Below, in pieces: positions 42,440 through 54,039 of a DNA stretch of 64,000 bases; position 1 is the first letter of the stretch, and the number at the start of each line of letters is the position of its first letter. The notes under the pieces are model-generated. The model was not told where the DNA came from and made no database searches. It saw only the letters and a program-made list of their open reading frames with translations. The DNA is taken from contig BCHX01000002.1 in the NCBI GenBank assembly GCA_001599755.1, positions 806,001 through 870,000 of the forward strand, written 5' to 3'. A program made the translations under genes and the position numbers. The stretch is from Gliomastix tumulicola. Lineage: Eukaryota > Ascomycota > Sordariomycetes > Hypocreales > Bionectriaceae.

Positions 42440-44224
42440 CTACTCCTTCGGCTGCTCTCTCCCGTCGAGCCACTTGCTCATATAGGGCCCATCCAACCAA
42501 AAGCCGAGCTTCCTGTAGTAGCTCCGCACGCCCACGCCCGAGATGATGCTGAGCTTGTCGCTCCCGTGCTCGTCCCTCGCGATGCGCTCCGCCTCCTCCA
42601 TCAGCAGCGTGCCGAAGCCCTGGTGCTGGAACTTGCGCGGGTCGCGGGCGTGCACGGGCACGGCCGTGCCGTAGACGTGCAGCTCCCGCACCATGCTCGT
42701 CGGCTGGCCTACGAGCTCTTCGCGGTAGGTGTACTTCTCCGTGCACTTGCGCAGTCGGAGGAGGGCCACCAGGATGTCCTGCTTCGGGTCCTCGTAGGCG
42801 AGGAACGTCTCCCAGCCGCCGTTGGCGGTGTAGTCGCGTCGGACGAGCTCGATCTGGTTCGGGCGGATCTTGTTTTTGACTTCGTTTACACCGACCTCGC
42901 GGGTCCGCACATCTCGACATGTCGTGCCAAAGTCCTTCATCCGAGCCAGGGCCAGCTCGCGGAGGTTGCCGTTCTCCACACCAGACGAGACGAGAGGCAT
43001 GGGAATGTCTCTCTGGACTCGGTAGATACGTGTCCAAGGAGGAATGAGCGCCATTATCCTCGCCACCAGGTCGATCAGGCCGTTCGGCGTGTAGTTCTGG
43101 TACCTCCCCGTCCGCCACAGCTCGTATAAGCCCGTCCCTCGAATAACAAGCGTTGGGTAAATCTTCAACCCGTCCGTCCTGAACGCAGGGTTCTCAAAGT
43201 ACTCCCTGAACTGATCCATATCGCGCTCCATGCCAACGTTTGGCAGATCCGGCATCATGTGGCTCACGACCTTGAACCCCGCATCTTTAGCCAAACAAAA
43301 CGTCTCCGCCACGGCGGCCACAGTATGCCCTCTATTCGAATCCCGAGCCACATCCTCGTACAACGACTGCACGCCCACCTCCAGCCGCGTGCACCCGTAT
43401 CGCAGCATATCCGTGAGGTGGGGCTGGAGGCAGTAGTCCGGCCGCGTCTCGATCGTGATGCCCACACACTTGACGTTGCTCATCTCGCCCGCCTCGACCG
43501 CCTCGTCGACCTGCGACGTCTGGTACCCGCTGAGCGCGTTGTGCAGCTGCGCGATGAAGTCCTCGCGGTACGGGACGGGCAGGGACATGAAGGTGCCGCC
43601 CATGATGATGTATTCGACCTTGTCGACCGAGTGGCCCAGTGACTTGAGCTGGTCCACGCGCCCTCTCGCCTGCTCGAAGGGGTCGTACCGCGCGCGGATC
43701 GCCCGCATGGACGTCGGCTCGTAGCCCGTGTAGGACTGTGTGCTGTACTCAAAGTCGGAGTCGGGGCCGCCGGGGCAGTAGACGCAGATGTTGCCCGTGT
43801 AGGCGATGTGCGGGCATCGATGCGGCTTGCACATGACTGCCACGACAGCAATTCCGGAGGAGGTTCCTGTGCAGCATGAGAATGGAGTCTTTGGACCGGA
43901 GTAGAGAGGGGCGTGGGACATACGGATGGGTTTCGCAATCAACTTGGGCATGATGTACTTTTTATAGTGTTCGGGGATGGCCGCGATGATGGCCGTCAAC
44001 GGCGGGATGTTGCGCAGCTTGTGCTTCTTAGCCAACTTTCCCCGCAGAGAGTTGAGATTGACATCTTTCGGCGGCTTCTCGTCCTTGGCCGCCTCGTGGT
44101 CCTCGATGAGGGCGTTGGCGATGTCGGCGCAACATCGAAGGAAGCGCTCGCTCTCGGGGATGGTGTCCACTTTCTTCTTTGTGCCAGCCGACGAGGCGGT
44201 CGTCGTCACCGTAGCCGTCGCCAT
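42440..44224 (-). CDS. ELP3: Elongator catalytic subunit ELP3 (radical SAM / acetyltransferase)
   Basis: Two exons, 44224-43924 and 43866-42440, give 575 aa. The 57-nt intron (43867-43923, gtatgt ... cacag) has no in-frame stop and is a multiple of three, so an uninterrupted frame of 594 codons exists. Removing it restores KPIRTSSGIAVVAVMCKPHR. The radical SAM cluster is the ELP3 type CX9CX2C with Cys118, Cys128 and Cys131. The C-terminal GNAT domain shows FQHQGFGTLLMEE and SYYRKLGFWLDGPYMSK. Function: tRNA wobble-uridine modification (cm5U family) in the Elongator complex, cytoplasm. The ATG is in good context (agccATGg). Divergent from succinyl-CoA ligase alpha. Confidence 0.97.
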   Translation of the reverse strand: MATATVTTTASSAGTKKKVDTIPESERFLRCCADIANALIEDHEAAKDEKPPKDVNLNSLRGKLAKKHKLRNIPPLTAIIAAIPEHYKKYIMPKLIAKPIRMSHAPLYSGPKTPFSCCTGTSSGIAVVAVMCKPHRCPHIAYTGNICVYCPGGPDSDFEYSTQSYTGYEPTSMRAIRARYDPFEQARGRVDQLKSLGHSVDKVEYIIMGGTFMSLPVPYREDFIAQLHNALSGYQTSQVDEAVEAGEMSNVKCVGITIETRPDYCLQPHLTDMLRYGCTRLEVGVQSLYEDVARDSNRGHTVAAVAETFCLAKDAGFKVVSHMMPDLPNVGMERDMDQFREYFENPAFRTDGLKIYPTLVIRGTGLYELWRTGRYQNYTPNGLIDLVARIMALIPPWTRIYRVQRDIPMPLVSSGVENGNLRELALARMKDFGTTCRDVRTREVGVNEVKNKIRPNQIELVRRDYTANGGWETFLAYEDPKQDILVALLRLRKCTEKYTYREELVGQPTSMVRELHVYGTAVPVHARDPRKFQHQGFGTLLMEEAERIARDEHGSDKLSIISGVGVRSYYRKLGFWLDGPYMSKWLDGREQPKE

Positions 44225-45160
44225 GGCTATATGATGCGATGGAGGATGGAGCTAGTCAAGTATAAAGTCAGGAAGGGGAGGCTGAATGATACCCCAGATC
44301 TGGGCTCTGGACTCGATCTTTGTCGAAGTGGTTGTGATGGCTGCAAAGTCTTGGTGGGGCAATTCAGTTTGTGCCACCAGGGCTTATCGATACTGCAAAT
44401 CGTGGGTGGGGCGTTACTTGCTGGATGGAATCTCCTAGCGTGGACAATGTGAATTCAGGGCGTTTCTAGTGGTCGGGTCGGACACCGTCCGATGGACCAG
44501 GCCATGGAATTGAGCCGTTTGAGAGGGGGACAAAAAGGAAGGGGACAGCGGCGGAACATAGGACGAGGCTTCATGGGTGCATCCGAGCTTCAATTAATGA
44601 TAGACAGATTGAAAAGATTGAGAGTATTCAATGAGTTTCTAGTATGTTAATGCAATACATTGAAGCACACTGAAGCCTGTTCCGGCTTCTAAAACACAAC
44701 CAACACTGCGACACCTTACTGAACACCCCCGTCTATCTATTCTGTCCAGCGCCGTATTTACGAAAATCCTCGGAAAAAGAGCACGCCGAGCCCCGGCCTC
44801 ACCCGACCCGACCTTGTGCCGGCTGTGGAGCACCAGCGTTACAGTGGGAAGATTCCGGTAGGCAGAGCCGCTGGACCAACCAAAAGCTGAGACGCACGAC
44901 GACGTCGTGTGGAAAGCCAGAAGCTATCCCCGTCAGTATTATCTCGAAGGCCCTTTTTCTTCTCAAGCTCCCTATCCTCTTCTCTTCCCACCCTCAACAG
45001 CCAAAACCCGCTCTCTCTCTCTCCCCTCTTCCGAGCACCACGCTCCCTTTTCTTCTTTTCTTCTCCTTGGATTCTCCCGACCGCTGAGAGAATCTTTCGA
45101 GACGCGACCTTGGTTCTTTTTTTCTCGAGCTTCATCCTCCCCCCTGTTTGCTATCCCACG
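44225..45160. promoter_or_regulatory. Divergent promoter, ELP3 / succinyl-CoA ligase alpha
   Basis: 936 bp without a gene. From about 44990 to 45140 the plus strand is pyrimidine-rich (ctctctctctctcccctcttcc and similar tracts), typical of a strongly expressed fungal housekeeping promoter or 5' UTR. Confidence 0.5.
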
Positions 45161-46462
45161 ATGCAGGCCCTTCCCAGGACGACTCTGCGCTCGGCGGCGC
45201 TCGCCCGCCGCGCCTACAGCTCTGCCTCGTCGCAGTACGCCAAGACGATCGAGAACCTGCGCATCAACAGCGACACCAAGGTCATCTTCCAGGGTTTCAC
45301 CGGAAAGCAGGGAACGTGAGTTTTTACGCCGGCGGGTTTTGCGTCAGTCGCGAGGGAACAAACAACAATATGCTGACCTTGGGCGATGGACAGCTTCCAC
45401 GCGCAGCAGGCGATCGAGTACGGTACGAGATGAAGCAACCCAACCAAAATCACGACGACAGGGATTACAAGTCGGTCGTTGGCAGGAGAAAGCAGGAAGC
45501 TGATAGCGCGCGTTTGCAGGCACCAAGGTCGTCGGTGGCACGAACCCCAAGAAGGCCGGCTCGACACATCTCGACCTCCCCGTCTTCAAGAACGTCACCG
45601 ATGCCGTCAGGGAGACTGGCGCCACCGCCACCGCTCTCTTCGTCCCGTACGAGTTCTCCCGCCGCGCGCAAACTTGGCTTTTGACACGTTGCTAACAGCG
45701 AGCCGTTTCCTACAACAGTCCCCCTCTGGCTGCCGCTGGTATCGAGGAGGCCATCGAGGCTGAGATTCCCCTCGTCGTCTGCATCACCGAGGGTATCCCC
45801 CAGCACGGTATGTCCGAAGCATCCCAACACCCTCCTCTAAACTTCCATCCTAACACACACACCTACCTACAGACATGGTCCGCATCACCGACATCCTCAA
45901 GACCCAGTCCAAGACGCGCCTCGTCGGCCCCAACTGCCCCGGCATCATCGCCCCCGGCCAGTGCAAGATCGGCATCATGCCCGGCTTCATCCACAAGCGC
46001 GGCCGCATCGGCATCGTCTCCCGCTCCGGCACCCTGACCTACGAGGCCGTCAACCAGACCACCCAGGCCGGCCTCGGCCAGTCGCTCGTCGTCGGCATCG
46101 GCGGCGACCCCTTCTCGGGCACCAACTTCATCGACTGCCTCAAGGTCTTCACCGAGGACGAGGAGACCGACGGCATCATCATGATCGGCGAGATTGGTGG
46201 TTCCGCCGAGGAGGACGCCGCCGAGTTCCTCAAGTCGGCCAACACTGTCGGCGGCGGCAAGCCCGTCGTCAGCTTCATCGCGGGTATCTCCGCGCCTCCC
46301 GGCCGCCGCATGGGCCACGCCGGTGCCATTGTTGCCGGCGGCAAGGGCGGTGCCGACACCAAGATCAAGGCCCTCGAGGACGCCGGCGTCATCGTCGAGC
46401 GCTCCCCCGCCGGTCTCGGCAAGGCCCTCTACGACGAGTTCGTCCGCAGGGATCTGCTGTAA
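45161..46462 (+). CDS. LSC1: Succinate-CoA ligase subunit alpha, mitochondrial
   Basis: Five exons, 45161-45315, 45394-45422 (29 nt), 45520-45646, 45719-45807 and 45873-46462, give 329 aa. The N-terminus (MQALPRTTLRSAALARRAYSS) is a mitochondrial presequence. CoA-binding fold: [20 protein letters not shown] formed over two introns, then VGGTNPKKAG. VPPPLAAAGIEEAI and CITEGIPQHDMVR are also rebuilt by splicing. RLVGPNCPGII and the phosphohistidine loop GHAGAIVAGGKG are intact. It catalyses succinyl-CoA to succinate with substrate-level phosphorylation in the TCA cycle together with the beta subunit, which is not in the window. Confidence 0.97.
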
Positions 46463-47218
46463 ATCAGGGATGAGACGAGCTTCTAGATCTCTCTGGGTTT
46501 GACTTTTGCGTTTCTCTCTCCCTTGTTCTGTCCTGCGCTCCCAGCGCGGCGGCGAGTCTTGTGTGCAGCAGCTTGACGAGCCTCGAGGGAGATGTGTGTG
46601 TGTGTGTGTTGTGGGATGGATGACGAAGATGAAGATGAAGATGGAGCCCGTTTAATATGTTGCGCCCTTTCCTTACTCGTATATGATAGAACTGGCTGGA
46701 CGGTGGGCTGCATTGTTATGCATTGGACATCAATACCATTGTACAAAAGCACACTTCCGCACCCGCGAAGCCACGCTGAATTCTGCACATGTGAATTTGC
46801 ATGTTTGAGAACCCGACATATTGTCGTTAGAACAGAATTGGGAGCGCTGTTTCTTCATACGAGACTACGACCCTAGAGTAAAGACGCCCAACTCCCTCGT
46901 GAAAATCGTGACAGACCTGCGTGGTGCCCCCCCGTTTCTGAATAGCCCCCTGACCTGATCCTTGACTACTAGTACCCTGAGTGTCCCTCGCTGTGGCCTT
47001 AGTTTCCTCTTCCATTACAAAGGAACCGGGAAGCCATTGAGCCCATCCGCTGGTAAAGAAAGCTGACAAATTTTGTGACTCCTTTTTGCTGTTCCTTCCC
47101 CACAAACCCATGGATTTGTTGGTCCATGGAGAGTATGCTTCCCACACCGCCCAGGACGGAGCTGGTTCTTCCAGTGTCTCGGTGACGACTGGTATTGGTA
47201 TTATCCATTTTCCCGGGC
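46463..47218. other. Convergent 3' region with microsatellites
   Basis: Spacer between succinyl-CoA ligase alpha and UBC1. It contains a (TG)n run at 46593-46609 and four gaagat units near 46625-46643. No gene is seen. Confidence 0.5.
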
Positions 47219-48138
47219 TTACTCGCCCAGAAGACGTGCAGTCACGAAGCTATGAAACTGCTCCGGCAGCGGCTGCCATATGCCGCCGGCCGTAGGGATG
47301 TTCACCTCGCGGAACACCTGGACGACCCTCTCGATCTCGAAGCCCATGTTGACGTAGTTGTCGATCATGGCGATGTTGTACCCTCCGTACCTGCACACAA
47401 CGTCCAGTCAGTCAGCGCCAACGATCCATGAAGCGATCACCATCCAGTCCCTATCTCCAGCCCACAGTTCCTCCGGCCTCAAAAGGGGGGATAGACTTCA
47501 TTTCTGTTTTTTGTTTTTTTTTTCGATCAAACGCACCGTGTTATGTTGTCTGTCTCCTTGTCCACCACGGGGCTGTACTGGCTGTAGTCCGTGTCCTGCC
47601 GGGGCGCACCGGCGTACTGTACAGCCCAGCGGTTGGCGGTGCGCGCGAACTCGGGCGGGTCCTCGAGGAGCATCCGGGCGACCTCGGCGTCCTGGGGGTC
47701 CTTGGGATTCGGCACCTCGAGCAGGAGGCGGATGGAGAGGAGGGCCGTCTTGATGGTCTGGACGGGGGACCAGCCGGAGCTGAGGGTGTCGAGGCAGATG
47801 GCGCCCTGTATCGTCGTCTCTGTCAGCATGTGGTTTGTCTCCCTTGAGGGTCATACCCATGTGGCGGCCAAACACACCGTCTGACTGCTGATGTTCGGAT
47901 GCCAGATCTTGGTCTCGAGCGACATGTGCGGCGACTTGAACGGGTACTGGTCCGGGATGGTGATTTCGACTTTATACGAGCCGCCGGCGTAGGGTGTGTC
48001 GGGAGGGCCCGAGATGGTTCCTGTCAGCTTCTTGAGCGAGACGCCGTCGGCAGACGTGGCGTAGACGCCCGAGTTGACGCGGTCGGCCTCGAGGTCTTGG
48101 AGCTCCTTGGCCACGCGACGATCTCGGCTGGACGTCAT
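47219..48138 (-). CDS. UBC1: Ubiquitin-conjugating enzyme E2 with UBA domain (UBC1/E2-25K type)
   Basis: Three exons, 48138-47878, 47805-47537 and 47390-47219, give 233 aa (yeast Ubc1 has 215). The UBC fold runs about 1-150: SGPPDTPYAGG, then PPHMSLETKIWHPNIS-type HPN motif, and the catalytic cysteine at about 91 in GAICLDTL, placed right after intron 1. Exon 3 encodes the C-terminal UBA domain (YGGYNIAMIDNYVNMGFE, about 178 onward). Presence of a UBA tail separates it from UBC4/5 types. Role: K48-linked chain extension in cytosolic/ER quality control and cell-cycle degradation. The start has a good context (tcaccATGac). Confidence 0.95.
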
Positions 48139-48793
48139 GGTGACTGTGTGCTCGCTCGTTGGGGGGGAGGTTGTGTCCGATGCTGGGAACGAGGGGCTTT
48201 GGGGACTGAGAGTTTCGACAGTTGTAGTGAGGGGGAGAGAGATACGGGGCGTGTTTGTATGTCTGTTTGTCGTGATGTTGCAGCTGTACAGATACGTGGG
48301 GGAGAGGGGGGAAGAAGGAAAGAAAAGGAAAAAAAGGCAATAATGCCGAGGGCCGTAAGAAGTAGTTGACGATGCCGCTTTGGAGGGGCTGAAAGAAGGA
48401 GCCTTGAAGGTCCAGGTCTTGCTGTTTAGGGTCTCTGTGGGGCGATTTTATTTATAGGCCCGCCCGGCTTGACGGCTCCAAAGTGCAGCTTAACCTGGAG
48501 CTGAGGAAGGCTTTCTTCACTATTAACGACTTAGACCACAACAGTGGCACACACATGCCCACAACAGCTGTTCACGGGAGAGAGACCGAGTCACCGAAAG
48601 ATTCAATTGAATATAATCAAGGTATCTGTGCAATTTGTCCCAACTTCAGGTGCTATATACGAGAAAGAATGACCAATATCACGCCTGGGCATCTCTCAAG
48701 CCCATACCCAACTCCAGCAACACGGGCAAACAAGCAAGAACAAGCGGACGAAGACAAAAGAAACTAGTAGGCAAGACGCCCCAATACACCACT
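48139..48793. other. Spacer between YSC84-domain gene and UBC1
   Basis: 655 bp holding the UBC1 promoter and the 3' UTR of the next minus-strand gene upstream. It is purine-rich on the plus strand near 48300-48340, i.e. a pyrimidine-rich UBC1 leader. No gene is seen. Confidence 0.45.
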
Positions 48794-50072
48794 TCAGTAG
48801 TCGGCCTTGGCCAGCCTCTCCTTCTCATCAGCCACACTCGTCGAGTACAAGTCATCATCCTTGTGCTGCCGCTCCTGCTTCCGCTGCTCCTCCTCCTCTT
48901 CAGAGCCATCCACCTCGACCCACGACTCACTCGCCGCCTGCTTCTCATCAAGAATGCCGCCCTCATACGCACCCGCCGGCGGCGGCGGCGCCGTCTGCTG
49001 CACACCCGTTTCCTCGCCGTCGCCGGGGAACACGGACGGCGGCCGCGAGCCGACGACGTCCTCGACGAGATCCCGGTTGTAGTCGGTGCGCCCGTCGATG
49101 AGCTTGAGCACCTCGCCGAGCGGTCGTGCACCGGCAGGCCAGGGCATATCCCCCGTGAGGATCCTCTTGACGGAGATGCCGCGCTCGCCGTAGAAGACGG
49201 CGTTGGCGTCGCCGCGGCTGACGAAGACCGTGCCGTCGACCTGGACGCCCGCGAACAGGCCCCTGCTCTTCATGTAGCTGAAGGCCGGCCTCACGGACTT
49301 GTGCACCGCAGAGTTCACAGCACCGCCCGTGCCCACGGGGCCGACGGTCACGCCGACGTTGCCGCCGAGCGAGAGCCGCGGGTGCATGAAGGCGGCGACC
49401 TGCGCGGGCGTGTTGAGCACGCAGACACAGTCGTACACGTCGAGGCCGAGCATGAAGCCCGCGCCCAGCGTCGAGACGAGAAAGGCCGAGGGCGGTGACC
49501 ACGTGCCGTCCGGGCGGCGGGCGACGACGACGCCCGAGCCGCCGGACAGCGAGCCGTGCCAGGCGCCCGCGCGGATCGTGTTGAAGATGGCGAGGCCGTG
49601 GCAGGACTGGAGGATCTTGGCGGGGATCTTGACGACGGACTTCCTGGTGAGGCCCGTGGGGTGGAAGGGCCCGCCGCGCTTGGGGGGTGCGTCGTGCTTC
49701 AGGCCTGGGGGGGGAGGTTTGGTGTTAGTATGTTGTGGTGAGTCTCACGGGAGAAGAAGACGACATACCAGTAAAGGAGTACAGGATCCGGGCTGCTTTG
49801 GCACACTCCCGGCCCAGAGTGTCAGGCCAGGGCCCCTCGGCGCCGACGACGTGTGCTGCCTTGTTGATGGGCCTGCCCGTGGCAGAGCTGATGCGGTGGA
49901 AGCGCTCGCCCATGCTGAGCCGGCGGTGGGTATGGACAACCTCGTCGTCATCGTACGAGGGCGGGCCGTCGACCGGAGGTCCGAGAGGGTCCTGGTTGGG
50001 CACGCCGTCGAGGAGGCCGGTGGGCTGGCGCTCGATAGGCTTGGGCGTCATCTGAGAGGTTACCGTAGCCAT
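48794..50072 (-). CDS. Ysc84/SYLF-domain actin-patch regulator
   Basis: Two exons, 50072-49769 and 49704-48794, give 404 aa. The N-terminus is Pro-rich and polar. The SYLF (DUF500/Ysc84) domain begins near ECAKAARILYSF and continues with KIPAKILQSCHGLAIFNTIRAG, then GSGVVVARRPDGTWSPPSAF, LGLDVYDCVCVLN and GGNVGVTVGPVG, all typical blocks. The C-terminal 90 residues are acidic and low complexity; the SH3 domain of yeast Ysc84/Lsb3 is absent. Family knowledge: these proteins bind phosphoinositides and actin and act with Las17 in endocytosis. The SH3-less form is common in filamentous fungi. Confidence 0.9.
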
Positions 50073-51117
50073 GGTCTAGGGAGGGAAGAGAGGATAACTG
50101 TTCAGTTGAGTTGATGTCTATCAAGATGATGTCGATGACGAGGGAAGAGTGTTCGAGGGAGTGTCTGCTGTCTCTCTGTCTGACCAAGAGAGTTCAGCAT
50201 CACGGAACGGACACAGCAGGTCTTATGTACGCCCCCGGGACCCCTCCCATCCGAGAAAGCAAGGCTCCCTCCATCACCGTCTAGCCCCGTGGGCATACGC
50301 ATCCCGGAACACGTACTACCCGTGCTAACGCTCGCCAGGCCACGCTCGCACTCGGGTCTACATTGGCCGCCATAAGTCATGCAACTGCGTTTGTCCCGAG
50401 GACGACGCAGTGGTCGCCCTGCACTGCCCTAGTCTTGTCAGGGAACTGTATGCCCACTTGCAGCGTTCGACTTGGGCGGAGATTCCAAATTACCCCATGT
50501 TTGGGTATCTCAAAGCCAGCCAGATCAACGTCCCAATGCAGCGATGACAAGTACAATTTCGTGGTGCCGGTGGCGCAGCAGCACACCTCCAGCTTTGCCG
50601 TGCCAAAGGGCGAGGAAAACGCGGCCAAAAGCGAGCTCCAGTTTAAAAGCCGAAGTGGCGGGCGTCATCGCCCGAGGTGGGCCTGTTAGAGAACATAGTG
50701 TGACTCACATACTGTGCACTACCATGCTCGCTGCAAGGTTCTCGCCCAATTTCTCACCCCCTTCAGCGCGACAAGGACACGATCTTGCTCGAATCGCTGC
50801 TCTGGCTTGCGCGTACAATGACCACGCTGCTGGGTGACCATCCCTCCCTAGCTGAACCTTGGAATGCCGACTTGCGAGTCATCTGCTCTGGGAGTTGGAC
50901 TACTGCGCCTCATGCCGGAGCATCGTTCCCTTGGAGTGGCCACACCACGTGACAACTAGTTACGGCATACATGCTCTCTCTTAATCAGAGGACGGACCTC
51001 GCTCTCGCTTGTTTCGATGGGCATTACTAACAACGAATAAAATACATTGGACTCCGCGACTCATCGACCGCACTATTCCCTTAGATCTGCAACCCAGTCT
51101 TTCACACTTCCGTTCCC
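50073..51117. other. Intergenic region
   Basis: 1.05 kb between two minus-strand genes (promoter of the SYLF gene, 3' UTR of the WSC gene). Short open frames are present but none carries a domain. Confidence 0.45.
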
Positions 51118-52439
51118 TCAAGCAGGCGGCGTGATGGAGGCCATGTCGTTGATATCAAAGCTGAACATCTGCAGCCGCAGACTCCCACCGCACATCTGCC
51201 CATCGTTGCCGCCGCAGGGGAACGTGCAGCCGTCCGCAGGCGTCGCCAGGCTATCCATCTGAGGTCCAGCCCAGCACTCACGGCCTATAATACCACATCA
51301 TCAGCAATCAGAAACCAGAAACCAGAAACCAGAAACCCATCAGACGGATCACAGGGGGGGACTCACCGTATTCAACGCCAAAGTGCTTGAAGCCGCGGCG
51401 CGCCGCAAAGCCAGCGCACATGTCCCAGCTCATGTTGTCGTCGGCGTACAGCTCCGGCAGCGCGCGGTGCACGGCGCCCTTGTCAACCCAGCAGCCCATG
51501 GCGTAGTAGGGCGCATCGGCGGGCGCAGGCGAGTTCAGCTTGTACAGGTCCATGCGGTTCGGCCCGCCGCACATGGAGGACAGGTCGCCGGCGCACGGCA
51601 TCTGGCACTCGTCGAGGACCGACTTGAAGCTCGTGATGTCGAGCGAATCGTCGCACCAGCACTCGCGGCCTGTTTTTTTCAGTCAGTCATGGGGAGCTAG
51701 GGAATGGATATGGATAGATAGGCAGCGAGGGGCTTCAGAATTCACCATACTCCAGGCCCATGTAGGTCGACCCGGCGCAGAACTCGGAGCACATCTGCGG
51801 CGTCATCCCGTCGTCGCCCAGCACGCGCCTCAGCGCCCTTGGATTCAGCGTATCGACATAGCAACCCTGCAGATCGTACGCCCCGACCGTGGGCTGGTCC
51901 ACGGGTATATGCGCGTCCGTCCGCCGCCAGAGATTCAGCCTCATCCCGCCGCCGCACGTCTGCTCCGCATCGCCCGCACACGGCTTCGTGCACTCGTCGT
52001 CGGGCCGCTGCAGGGACCCCTTGCGCAGCGTGTTCCCGTACCAGCACTCGACGCCGTACTCGACGCCGTAGTAGGCGTAGTCGGCGGCGTGCGCGGCGCA
52101 CAGATCGGGCGTCATGCCGTTGTCGTCGATCCAGACGTTGGCCAGCGCGCGGCCCTTCTTGGGCTCGGCGTAGCAGCCCTGCGCGGCGTAGTAGACGCTC
52201 GGCTCGGGGGCGTCGATGGGCGTCTGACTGCCCGGCGTCGGGATCCGGGGCGTCGGGGCCTGCGGCGTGGGGACGGGCTCGGGCCCGTCGCCGTCGCCGT
52301 CGAACTCGAGGATCACGCCCTCGTCCTGGCGGGTGGAGAGGGAGAGGGAGTAGTCGTCGGTGGGCAGCGAGGCGGCGAGCTTGGGGGCGGCGAGCAGGAT
52401 CATGCATGCTGCCATGATGGAGGGGGGTTGGAAAGGCAT
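51118..52439 (-). CDS. Secreted protein with three WSC domains
   Basis: Three exons, 52439-51746, 51669-51367 and 51284-51118, give 387 aa. A signal peptide (hydrophobic core AACMILLAAP, cleavage probably after LAAS near 24) is followed by a Pro/Thr-rich linker (about 50-80). Three WSC modules follow at about 82-173, 187-276 and 287-380, each with spaced cysteines, G[CM]Y/W at the start, a YG.ECW centre and a C.GG end. Each of the two introns falls at the same point inside a WSC module (after EYG), which suggests duplication of an exon-bounded unit. No transmembrane helix or GPI signal is seen, so it is extracellular. WSC domains bind polysaccharides such as beta-glucan; cell-wall association is likely. 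Confidence 0.92.
51310..51337. repeat. Heptanucleotide repeat in WSC intron 2
   Basis: Four copies of agaaacc, inside the 82-nt intron 51285-51366. It occupies about a third of the intron. Confidence 0.85.
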
Positions 52440-54039
52440 AATTGCGGTTGTCTGTTTGGTGCTTGCTTGTGTTTACGGTGCTTGTCCTTGATGAAGTTGC
52501 CCTTCAGTCTGGGGTTCCCGCGGACGGGAGCCTCTTTATAGTCCCCCCTTCGCTAGAAGCCCGACGATGCCCTCAGTCTCGTGATGACGCCCAGTCAGCT
52601 CACTCTGTAGATCTAGACCCCCGGAGCGCCCATCACAGCTCCTCTGCTCAGCAATAGTCTCGTCACCAACTCCCCCGGCGTCCCAGTCTACTGGCACAGC
52701 TGAGTCCCCTCCATCCATCCCTGCCACATCCCGATGCTCCCACCACAACGCAGAGAGAGAGTCATGTTCCCCTCCGCACCGGACCATCGGCAGCCAAGAC
52801 TTCTGCGGCAACAGCAACAACAATAACAACGACAACAAAGCACATGAAGCCACAGTCACGGGACAGCCACCAATGGAGATGGGAAGTCCAAATAGACAAC
52901 TCACGACCCGCGGAGCCAGACCCCAAGGGCCAAGGCTGGATCGTGCTCTGGGCCACTAGTGCAGCGACGTCCGGGGCAGACTACCAGCTGGGCCTTTCCC
53001 CATGCAGCGCCTCTATTGCCTATTTTAATCTCAGCTGAGGCCTGAATGGGCGTCTATGGTCGATAGTCGCCGGCTCACCGCCATGCGGGCTGACCTCATT
53101 TCCACCGCTTTTGTAGAGTCAATAGAACGGGTGGATGAATGAATGATGGGGTTGACTCGCGCTGTTTTCGCGTTCGCTCTGTTCTCTCGTTCTCGGCCCC
53201 CAACTCGGCTAAGTACGAGTAAGTACCTAGTAAGCTGTCACTCCCACTGCAACGCTGCTATCACCCTCCCAACCTTCTTATCAAAAATCAACATTGTCTT
53301 TAAAATTTCCCTCTCTCTCTCTCTCTCTCTCTCTGATAAATTCTTCGGTCATGTCCTCATCAAGTGAACAGTCAGGCTGGGCATATCGATAACAGGCAGT
53401 CGGCCGGGGATTCATAAGCCCATGTGCTTCCATATAGGGAAGCTGATCGCCGGGCCCTGCAGGATGCAGGATTGCCTCTTGTCAGGCCAAGTCCAAGTGC
53501 CGTGCCGCCACCGGGCTGATCCGTCTAAAGACGGCTCCTATCACGCGACTCTTTTTTTGTCGCTGGTCATTTTTCAACAATTCAAGATGTAATGGCGAGT
53601 TGCTGGCTTGTTCTCAAGACTAACTGCAGGTAAAGACTACGGACTGAACGACACAGAACAACTCTGCAGCCCGAATTTGACGCAACATTCGAGCTCGTCG
53701 TCGCACCAAAGCCGGTCCGCCACGGAGACGTCTGTGCCTATGACATGACAGCTCTGCAGGAACAGGATCCTCCAAACTGATAAGCTCCGGGGAGGCGACG
53801 GAACGTAACACGGTACATCAATGAGCCGTTTACAGAATAGAGCAATGAGAAAAAAAGTTGAAACTCGCCTGATGATCGTCGATGATGGATTGAATCTCTC
53901 CTTTCTTAATGTCATTGCTGTGATTGAAAGAGTCGCTACATAGTCCTCCGTTGAGCAGCAGCAGCTCGCTCCGTCAACAGCTCTGTCACACGTGAACTAG
54001 CATAGAGAGAGCATCACAAACCTCACAGCCATCGTCAAC
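52440..54039. promoter_or_regulatory. Divergent promoter, WSC protein / MFS transporter
   Basis: 1.6 kb with no supported gene. It contains a (CT)n run at about 53311-53334 and a GT/AT-rich section after 53350. Both flanking genes start here in opposite directions. Confidence 0.45.
53311..53334. repeat. (CT)12 microsatellite
   Basis: About twelve CT units within the divergent promoter region. Confidence 0.85.

Noticed and set aside
42194..43129. 311-codon plus-strand frame
   Set aside because: Antisense to the ELP3 acetyltransferase domain.
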